Of a stretch of 5,486 nucleotides of DNA, positions 1-5,486 are shown piece after piece (position 1 is the stretch's first letter; every line of letters begins with the position of its first letter). The DNA is from CAYLSO01 sp964386525. Its GTDB lineage: Bacteria; Eisenbacteria; RBG-16-71-46; DASYSL01. Both the position numbers and the translations under genes were made by a program. The stretch covers positions 1 through 5,486 of the forward strand of contig CAYLSO010000115.1 in the NCBI GenBank assembly GCA_964386525.1, in the 5' to 3' direction. Below the pieces are notes generated by a model. The model did no database searches. It was not told where the DNA came from and was given only the letters and a program-made list of their open reading frames with translations.

Positions 1-321
1 CTCGATGACGATGTCGGCCAGCGCGCAGTCGCCGCGCAGCACGGAGAGCAGATCGGCGCGCGGGTGCACGCCGAGCAGAACGTCTTGGTTGGCCTGCCCG
101 AGGTCCGCGTCGAGCACCACCACCGCCGCGCCCATCTGCGCCATGGCGACCCCCAGGTTGGCCACCACGTTGCTCTTGCCCACACCGCCCTTGCCGCTCA
201 CCACCGCCACCGTGCGCACCGTCGGGCGCGGCAGCGGTGCGGCCGCCACGGCGCGCGGGCGCGAGGCCCGGGCCTTCCGGGCGACCTTGCGGTTTTCGGG
301 GACGAGCTTCAGGTGGCTCAC
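1..321 (-). CDS. MinD/FlhG-like P-loop ATPase (N-terminal 107 residues, cut by window edge)
   Basis: This is the start of a ParA/MinD-superfamily ATPase. Such proteins dimerise on ATP and position division sites, flagella, chromosomes or other cell cargo, often on the membrane or nucleoid. Residues 35-50 hold the first strand and a deviant Walker A motif (SGKGGVGKSN, signature Lys44 and P-loop Lys49). LDADLGQANQDVLLG (70-84) matches the switch I/Walker A' region and resembles the MinD/FlhG subgroup more than plasmid ParA. About 34 Arg/Ala/Pro-rich residues precede the P-loop; the Gln-rich activation motif of classical FlhG is not visible there. The GTG start is chosen because GGAGG lies four bases upstream and the reading frame fits the family from there. 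It has its own sigma-54-type promoter, and a terminator separates it from the operon upstream. The C-terminus lies outside the window, so the membrane-targeting helix and exact subfamily cannot be judged. Superfamily is certain; FlhG versus another MinD-like class is open. Confidence 0.93.
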   Translation of the reverse strand, partial: MSHLKLVPENRKVARKARASRPRAVAAAPLPRPTVRTVAVVSGKGGVGKSNVVANLGVAMAQMGAAVVVLDADLGQANQDVLLGVHPRADLLSVLRGDCALADIVIE

Positions 322-325
322 GCTT

Positions 326-330
326 CCTCC
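326..330 (-). promoter_or_regulatory. Ribosome binding site deciding the GTG start of the MinD-like gene
   Basis: The minus strand reads GGAGG, then AAGC, then GTG. This is a full Shine-Dalgarno core and fixes the non-ATG start at 321. No in-frame ATG with a comparable site is seen upstream. Confidence 0.8.
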
Positions 331-366
331 GCCATGCGACTTGCGTCGCGACCACCCCGCTCAGCC

Positions 367-381
367 GCAAGTAGTGTGCCA
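367..381 (-). promoter_or_regulatory. Sigma-54 (-24/-12) promoter upstream of the MinD-like gene
   Basis: The minus strand reads TGGCAC, five bases, TTGC. This matches both conserved blocks of the sigma-54 consensus exactly, with the -24 GG (380-379) and -12 GC (368-367) at the required spacing. Transcription would begin near 355, leaving a leader of about 34 bases with the Shine-Dalgarno site of the MinD-like gene inside it. An NtrC-family activator is encoded in the same window. No convincing sigma-70 -10 box was seen in this gap. Confidence 0.78.
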
Positions 382-510
382 CGGGCGCGCGCGCCGCCGC
401 CGTCCGCAACCCTTTGTCCAAGGCTCGCATGGCGCGGCGGGCCGGTCCCCTCGCAACGCGGATCCCGGGCGCCCTGCGTGGCCTCTCGCCGCCCGTGCAC
501 GCGGCCCGGA

Positions 511-539
511 AAGAAAATGACCGCGGGATCCCCGCGGTC
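511..539 (-). terminator. Intrinsic terminator after the receiver operon
   Basis: A perfect 9-bp inverted repeat (GACCGCGGG / CCCGCGGTC, three-base loop) occupies 519-539. On the minus strand it is followed by ATTTTCTTT (518-510), a good U-tract for a GC-rich genome. It lies about 70 bases past the stop of the 92-residue gene and separates that operon from the MinD-like gene's promoter. Confidence 0.75.
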
Positions 540-609
540 CGGTTTGCTCCACGCCGGCGACGGCGGCGTCCGGCGGGAGCGCCCTGCGCGGCGCCCCCGC
601 CGCAGCCGC

Positions 610-888
610 TCAGTGCACGGCGCCACCCGCCTGGGGACGCGCCAGCGGCGCGTCCATCAGGGCACGCAGGAACTCCCAGTAGCGCCGCTGGCGGGCCGCC
701 TCCTGGGCGCCTTCGTAGAAGCCCTCGCGCGCCAGCCGGGTCTCCTCCTGCGCCAGCCTGCCGACGCGGAGCTCGACCTGCTCGCGGCGCTGTGCCGCCG
801 GCGCCGCCTCCGGCCCGCGCGCGGCAACGACTCCCGGACCGCCGGCCACCGCGGCCTTCGGCCTCCGCGCCACTCTCACGCTTGCCAT
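610..888 (-). CDS. Small basic helical protein of unknown function (92 aa)
   Basis: I do not recognise this protein. The first 33 or so residues are Ala/Gly/Arg-rich and probably flexible. Residues 34-79 form a charged, likely helical segment (from RREQVELRVGRLAQEE to the aromatic QRRYWEFLRALMD). There is no signal peptide, membrane segment, Cys motif or repeat, so it is probably cytoplasmic. The ATG is chosen because GAGGAG lies eight bases upstream (897-902). Longer in-frame starts would extend far into the neighbouring gene. Its first 13 bases overlap the end of the 95-residue gene, and it is the last gene before the terminator at 511-539. It is therefore the third member of the sigma-54-type operon, with translation probably coupled to the gene before it. 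The ribosome site, overlap and terminator make it credible as a gene; its function is open. Confidence 0.7.
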   Translation of the reverse strand: MASVRVARRPKAAVAGGPGVVAARGPEAAPAAQRREQVELRVGRLAQEETRLAREGFYEGAQEAARQRRYWEFLRALMDAPLARPQAGGAVH

Positions 889-1163
889 CTCGTCTTCTCC
901 TCGCGCGTCCGAGGCGCGCCTGTTGGGGCCTGGCGGGGGCTCGATTTCGGGTTCGACGACACCGGCGCCGCGCCCGTCTGACGGGCCACCCGGCGCTGGG
1001 CGAGATGGAGGTCGCGCGCCGCGGCCGCTTCCGTGCCGCCCAGCACGCACGCCAGCTCGGCCGGCACCAGCCCGTCGATGCGGCTCAGGGCCAGCAGCAG
1101 CCGCTCGCGCTCGCTCAGCGCCCCCAGGGCGCCGGCGAGGCGCGCGCGGACGTCCGGCGTCAT
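876..1163 (-). CDS. Stand-alone sigma-70 region 4-like helix-turn-helix protein (95 aa)
   Basis: Residues 12-61 read like sigma-factor region 4.2: an LSERERLLLALSRIDGL stretch, then AELACVLGGTEAAAARDLHLAQRRVA. This matches the pattern of helix, 'glvpaEla.vLg' turn and recognition helix ending in an R.ARRR-like segment. In full sigma factors this domain contacts the -35 box and the beta flap. Region 2, needed for core binding and -10 melting, is absent, so the protein is unlikely to be a working sigma factor alone. Residues 65-95 are polar and probably disordered, and their codons contain the ribosome site of the next gene. The start shares an ATGA overlap with the receiver gene stop, and AGGAG lies six bases upstream (1170-1174). 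Within the operon it may act as a DNA-binding partner or modulator of polymerase. It could instead be a LuxR-like HTH; the call rests on pattern, not on a profile search. Confidence 0.72.
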   Translation of the reverse strand: MTPDVRARLAGALGALSERERLLLALSRIDGLVPAELACVLGGTEAAAARDLHLAQRRVARQTGAAPVSSNPKSSPRQAPTGAPRTREEKTRWQA

Positions 1164-1564
1164 GCCGCGCTCCTGCGGGGGGCGCGCGGCGCGCGGACCC
1201 CGCCGGCGGCGGCGATCGCGTCGCGCACGCTGCGCCGCACCTGATCGACGCGGAAGGGCTTCGGGAACACGGCGTGCACGCCGGAGTCGGCGAGCTCCTG
1301 CAGGACCTCGCTCGAGCCGAAGGCGGTGACCACGATCACCGGCGTGGGCCGCCGGCCGCCGCGCAGCCGGCGCGCCAGCTGCACACCGCTCATGCCCGGC
1401 AGGCGCAGGTCGGTGATGACCAGATCGACCGCCCTCCCCCGCAGGCGCTCGATGGCGTCCTCGGCCGAACTCACCGTGGACGTCTCGTGCCCGTCCTCCT
1501 GCAGGCTCTCGGCCAGCGCCCAGGCGGTGGCGTTCTCGTCTTCGACGATCAGGATCCGCGGCAT
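1160..1564 (-). CDS. Stand-alone CheY-like response regulator receiver (134 aa)
   Basis: This is a single receiver domain with every phosphorylation residue in place: acidic pocket Glu8-Asp9 (ILIVEDE), phospho-acceptor Asp52 (LVITDLRLPGMSG), switch Thr80 (VIVVTAF) and Lys102 (FPKPF). Residues 1-122 cover the whole fold. The last dozen are an Arg/Ala/Pro tail, and there is no output domain, so it must act by protein-protein contact, as in CheY, Spo0F or DivK relays. The start follows GAGGAG with only three bases between, and MPRILIVED is the normal N-terminus of the family. It is the first gene after the sigma-54 promoter at 1600-1615. Its stop overlaps the start of the next gene by ATGA, which implies coupled translation. 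The kinase that phosphorylates it is not shown by the sequence. The NtrB-like kinase upstream is a candidate, but that kinase already has a cognate regulator in its own operon. Confidence 0.93.
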   Translation of the reverse strand: MPRILIVEDENATAWALAESLQEDGHETSTVSSAEDAIERLRGRAVDLVITDLRLPGMSGVQLARRLRGGRRPTPVIVVTAFGSSEVLQELADSGVHAVFPKPFRVDQVRRSVRDAIAAAGGVRAPRAPRRSAA

Positions 1565-1599
1565 GGACTCCTCGATGTTTGGGCCAGTCCATGGGCTTG

Positions 1600-1615
1600 A
1601 GCAGCATCCGTGCCA
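1600..1615 (-). promoter_or_regulatory. Sigma-54 (-24/-12) promoter of the receiver operon
   Basis: The minus strand reads CTGGCACG, GATG, CTGCT. Against the consensus YTGGCACG-N4-TTGCW the only departure is C for the first T of the -12 block. The invariant GG (1614-1613) and GC (1602-1601) have the correct spacing. The predicted start point is near 1589, giving a leader of about 25 bases that ends in the receiver gene's GAGGAG site. A palindrome 115 bases further upstream would suit an activator. Confidence 0.75.
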
Positions 1616-1720
1616 GGCAGTCGCGGCCGACCTGCCCCCGGCTCCGCGTTGCGGAATGCACGCCGCGCGCCGCCGGACCAGGGGCTCCGCGCCGGGCCGC
1701 GCCCCGCCTTTTGCGGGAAA

Positions 1721-1740
1721 CGCGCTGCCGCGGCAGCGCG
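1721..1740. promoter_or_regulatory. Perfect 20-bp palindrome, candidate activator (enhancer) site
   Basis: The half-site CGCGCTGCCG is followed immediately by its exact reverse complement. The centre lies about 140 bases upstream of the predicted sigma-54 start, within the usual range for binding by NtrC-family activators. The activator gene ends less than 300 bases away. With no loop and no T-tract, it is a poor terminator. Its role as a binding site is inferred. Confidence 0.5.
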
Positions 1741-1923
1741 CAGCGTCGCCCGGCCGCGTCGCGTGGACGACCGAGGCCGCCCGGCGCCACCCGGGGCGCG
1801 AGCCGCCGCGCCGGTGCCGGGGAGGCTCGCCGGCCCAATTCCGGACACTAGGTGGGGGGAAAGCGGCCGGGGCGGCCGGGGCACGCCCGGCGCCCCGGCA
1901 CTCGCGACGGCGGCCGACAGAAG

Positions 1924-1957
1924 CAGGCGGCCCGGGAGCATGCCCCCGGGCCGCCTG
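1924..1957 (-). terminator. Hairpin terminator after the activator gene
   Basis: A 13-bp perfect stem (CAGGCGGCCCGGG and its complement, eight-base loop) begins 48 bases past the activator stop. On the minus strand it is followed by CTTCTGT, a weak U-tract. It may therefore work partly as a 3' end stabiliser or depend on other factors. Confidence 0.6.
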
Positions 1958-2004
1958 TGGGCTCGCGGCTGGCGCGGCCGGGCGCCGCGCGATGACGGCG
2001 CGCC

Positions 2005-3437
<1,433 letters not shown>

Positions 3438-3441
<4 letters not shown>

Positions 3442-4694
3442 GTCTCTCGCCTCTCTCCCTGGCGCCTCTCGACCGGTAGTTCGAGGATGACCGTGGTGCC
3501 GTGCCCGGGCCGGCTGGCCACGTGGATCGTGCCGCCGTGCTCCTGCACGATGGACTGGCAGATCGACAGGCCGAGCCCGGTGCCGGACGGCTTCGTCGTG
3601 AAGAAGGGATCGAACATCCGCGACAGAGCCTCCTTGGCGATCCCCTGGCCGCCGTCCACGACGCGCACCTGGACGACGCGCTGCGGCGGCCCGCGCCGCT
3701 CCCCCGCCGAGCGGCCGCGCCCCAGGTCGGCGCGCCGCCGCCCGGCGCCGCGCGCCACGCCCCGGCGGGTCAGGGCGCGCACCTCGAGGCGCAGCTTGCC
3801 ACCTTTGGGCATGGCTTGCACGGAGTTCGAGACGAGATTGAGCAGCACCTGGTGGATATGGTCGGGATCGAACCAGACTTCCGGCACGCTCGCGGGGATC
3901 GCCGTCTCCACCTCGATGCCGGATTCCGCGAGCCACTCGCCGCTGGCCCCCAGCAGCCGCCGCACCGCGTCGGCCAGCGAGGCGCGCCTCAGGCGGGGCT
4001 CCTCGGGACGCGCAAACTGCAGCAGCCGCGTGACGATCCGGTCGAGGCGATTGACCTCGTCGAGGATGGCCTTGACGAAGCGCGTGCGCTCGTCCCGCGG
4101 CTCGAAGCGGCCGAGCAGGACCTGCGCGGAGGAGGAGATGCCGGCCAGGGGATTGCGCACCTCGTGGGCGACGCCGGCTGAGAGCTGGCCCATCAGCGTC
4201 AGCCGCTCGCGGCGGCGCAGCGCCTGCTCGAGGCGGCGGGTCGTGGTCAGGTCGGTGACCACCGCGGCCGCCCCCTGCCCCGCGCCCAGGGGCACCACCG
4301 CGACGCGCGCCGGAATCTCCTCGCCGCGCCCCGCGACCAGCAGCGTCTCGGTCTCGCGGCGGCGCCCGCGCAGCGCCGGCGCGAACAGATCCTCGCCCGC
4401 CACCGCCGAGCGCACGACCTCCCGGCCGGGGCGCCCGGCCAGACCCCGGGGGCCGATGCCGAGCAGCTCGCGCGCCGCGCGATTGGCGAAGCGGACTCCG
4501 CCGGCCGCGTCCACGACCACCACGCCGTCGGCGAGGCGGTCGAAGACGACCCCCGGCAGACTCGGCGCCGAGCGGCCCCGGCCAGCGGCGCTGCCGCGCC
4601 CCGCGGGGGCGCGGAGCGGCGCCGGCGGACGGGCCTTGGCCCGCGCCTGGGGCGCAGGGGTGCGGCGGGAAGCTCGATCGGCCGAGCGGCTCAA
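3438..4694 (-). CDS. NtrB-like soluble PAS sensor histidine kinase (418 aa)
   Basis: The kinase should autophosphorylate on His177 and pass phosphate to the NtrC-type regulator encoded next to it. Residues 1-45 are an Arg/Ala/Pro-rich leader. A PAS domain spans about 46-150 (FDRLADGVVVVDAAGGVRFA). HisKA follows with the H-box GVAHEVRNPL (174-183). The HATPase domain has an N-box with Asn286/Asn290, a G1 box DGGQGI (347-352), an F-box FDPFFTTKP (361-369) and GTGLGLS (371-377). No membrane helices are seen, so it senses inside the cell. A roughly 30-residue Arg/Gly-rich insertion (309-339) sits between the N-box and G1 box. The start is uncertain. TTG at 4694 is the best visible choice but lacks a clear ribosome site. 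The frame is closed by a TGA some 60 bases further upstream, and there is no ATG in the leader, so the true N-terminus could be later. The stop overlaps the activator ATG by ATGA. Confidence 0.95.
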
Positions 4695-4848
4695 GCAGTG
4701 GCCCCCGAAGCGCGGCAGGCGAGCGGGAACGCCATCGCCGCGTGCGTCACGTCAATCCATGCCGCCGCGCTCCGGACCCGGCGTCGGCGGCGCGCACCGG
4801 CGCGCCTCGACGCCGCCCCGGAGGCGGGATTCCGATGGTCGGCGCGCC

Positions 4849-4857
4849 AGTATATCA
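4849..4857 (-). promoter_or_regulatory. Extended -10 sigma-70-type promoter of the kinase-activator operon
   Basis: The minus strand reads TGATATACT, an extended -10 (TGn) joined to TATACT, five of six matches to TATAAT. It is the most AT-rich patch of the gap. The -35 position, 17 bases upstream, is weak (CTGGCC), as is common with extended -10 promoters. The predicted start near 4842 gives a leader of roughly 150 bases before the kinase TTG. Confidence 0.55.
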
Positions 4858-4921
4858 GACCGCGCCCCCGCGGCCAGGCACCGTCTGGGATCGCCGCGCG
4901 GCCACGTGCCGCCAAAGCGAA

Positions 4922-4952
4922 GGGGCCCGTTTCCTCTCGGGAAACGGGCCCC
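4922..4952 (-). terminator. Intrinsic terminator after the NHL-repeat gene
   Basis: A perfect 13-bp stem (GGGGCCCGTTTCC and its complement, five-base loop) starts 24 bases past the stop codon of the repeat protein. On the minus strand it is followed by TTCGCTTTGG, a modest U-rich tail. It separates that gene from the kinase operon promoter. Confidence 0.75.
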
Positions 4953-4976
4953 GCCGCAGAGCAGCATCCGCCGGGA

Positions 4977-5486
4977 TCAGCGGTACAGACCCTTGATGCG
5001 GCCGAGGGTGGTGTTCACGGCCGGCACCGGGCGGTCGCCGCCGGTGGTGAGGCCGCTGGGGTTGACGAACGAGCCGGCCGCCGAGATCGGCATCTGCGCG
5101 CCGGTCGAGGGGTCGATCTCGATCACGCCGCCGAGGCCGCCGAAGGCGCCGGCGTCGGCCACGTAGAGCTGGCCGAGCATCGACCACTTGATGCCCCAGG
5201 GAGTGAGGAAGACACCGCCCGAGGACACGACCGTCTGGGCGCCCGAGGTCGGGTCCACGCGGATGACCGCGCCGGGGCCGCCGACGGCGTCGTAGTCGGC
5301 GACGTAGAGGTCGCCGTTCGGGGCGAAGGTGATGCCCGCCGGGTTGACGAAGACGCCGGCCGAGGAGACGAGCGTCGGAACTCCCGTCACCTGGTTGATG
5401 CGGAAGACGGCGTTGGCGCTGACATCGGTGATGAAGATGTCGCCGCTCGGCGCCACCGCGATGCCCTGCGGGTTCGGGAACAGAGG
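4977..5486 (-). CDS. NHL/SMP-30-type beta-propeller repeat protein (C-terminal 169 residues, cut by window edge)
   Basis: This is the end of a repeat protein of the NHL/beta-propeller type. Three repeats of 43-47 residues (3-45, 46-92, 93-139 of the visible part) share the pattern F.NP.GI...P.GD.Y.AD....V.R.D..TG....VSS.GV. A shortened fourth begins at 140 with FVNPSG. Each would form one four-stranded propeller blade. In this family such proteins are often exported and bind protein, carbohydrate or other ligands, but the N-terminus and any signal peptide are outside the window. The frame is open to the window edge (visible sequence begins PLFPNPQGIAVAPSG), so the GTG at 5456 inside the first repeat is not the start. 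The fourth repeat breaks off into VPAVNTTLGRIKGLYR and stops. A terminator follows at once, so it is probably the last gene of its unit and not part of the kinase operon. Ligand and function are unknown. Confidence 0.88.
   Translation of the reverse strand, partial: PLFPNPQGIAVAPSGDIFITDVSANAVFRINQVTGVPTLVSSAGVFVNPAGITFAPNGDLYVADYDAVGGPGAVIRVDPTSGAQTVVSSGGVFLTPWGIKWSMLGQLYVADAGAFGGLGGVIEIDPSTGAQMPISAAGSFVNPSGLTTGGDRPVPAVNTTLGRIKGLYR

Larger units (their letters stand above)
322..609. other. Intergenic region between the 92-residue gene and the MinD-like gene
   Basis: No gene is supported in these 288 bases. The open frames that cross it are Arg/Pro/Ala-rich products of GC bias, with no family likeness or ribosome site. 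It contains the terminator hairpin at 511-539, the sigma-54 promoter at 367-381 and the ribosome binding site at 326-330. Confidence 0.7.
1565..2004. other. 440-bp regulatory intergenic region
   Basis: No gene is supported here; overlapping frames are Arg/Pro/Gly-rich shadows without family likeness. From right to left it holds the terminator hairpin of the kinase-activator operon, a slightly less GC-rich patch near 1836-1863, the 20-bp palindrome at 1721-1740 and the sigma-54 promoter at 1600-1615. Its length is unusual beside the overlapping genes on both sides and fits an enhancer-dependent promoter. Confidence 0.65.
4695..4976. other. Intergenic region between the NHL-repeat gene and the kinase gene
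   Basis: No conserved gene is supported in these 282 bases. They contain the terminator at 4922-4952, the extended -10 promoter at 4849-4857 and a leader of about 150 bases. A 14-codon frame (4735-4691) in the leader ends across the kinase TTG start, but it has no ribosome site and is not called as a gene. Confidence 0.6.

Noticed and set aside
384..395. GGCGCGCGCGCC palindrome just upstream of the MinD-like promoter
   Set aside because: It is a run of alternating GC and so automatically palindromic. It lies too close to the -24 element to be a typical enhancer.
519..539. Terminator hairpin as a second activator binding site for the MinD-like promoter
   Set aside because: It sits about 170 bases upstream of the predicted start, but its half-site does not resemble the 1721-1740 palindrome beyond the CCGCGG core. 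The adjoining T-tract already explains it as a terminator.
64..981. Plus-strand open frame of 305 codons
   Set aside because: It is antisense to the MinD-like, 92-residue and sigma-4-like genes, rich in Arg/Ala/His/Pro, and has no ribosome site or family likeness.
1863..1880. Tandem 9-bp repeat GCGGCCGGG (two copies)
   Set aside because: Only two copies of a simple GC-rich unit; easily produced by composition alone.

Overview
This is a very GC-rich window (above 70% by eye) from a Gram-negative-type bacterium that uses sigma-54. The protein families present and the strong G/C bias at codon third positions would fit a myxococcal or other deltaproteobacterial lineage, or a GC-rich candidate phylum. 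No marker gene is present, so the phylum cannot be fixed. Every supported gene lies on the minus strand, so transcription reads from right to left.

In transcription order: (a) 5486-4977 is the C-terminal part of a protein with NHL/beta-propeller-type repeats, followed by a strong hairpin terminator (4922-4952). (b) An extended -10 promoter (4849-4857) precedes a two-gene operon: a soluble NtrB-like PAS histidine kinase (4694-3438), then an NtrC-family sigma-54 activator (3441-2005). The two genes share an ATGA overlap, and a 13-bp hairpin (1924-1957) lies downstream. (c) A 440-bp gap holds that hairpin, a perfect 20-bp palindrome (1721-1740) and a near-consensus -24/-12 sigma-54 promoter (1600-1615). 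It leads into a three-gene operon with overlapping ends: a stand-alone receiver (1564-1160), a 95-residue protein resembling sigma-70 region 4 (1163-876), and an unrecognised 92-residue protein (888-610). A terminator hairpin follows (511-539). (d) A second -24/-12 promoter (367-381) precedes a GTG-started MinD/FlhG-like ATPase gene that runs off the left edge.

The pieces suggest one regulatory circuit. The kinase and activator are made from a housekeeping promoter. The activator would bind an upstream palindrome and switch on sigma-54 transcription of the receiver operon and probably of the MinD-like gene. The wiring between modules is inferred from promoter motifs and adjacency. The domain assignments come directly from the protein sequences. 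Unusual points are the GAFTDA variant (canonical GAFTGA) in the activator, an isolated sigma-region-4-like protein under a sigma-54 promoter, and an Arg/Gly-rich insertion in the kinase ATP-binding domain.
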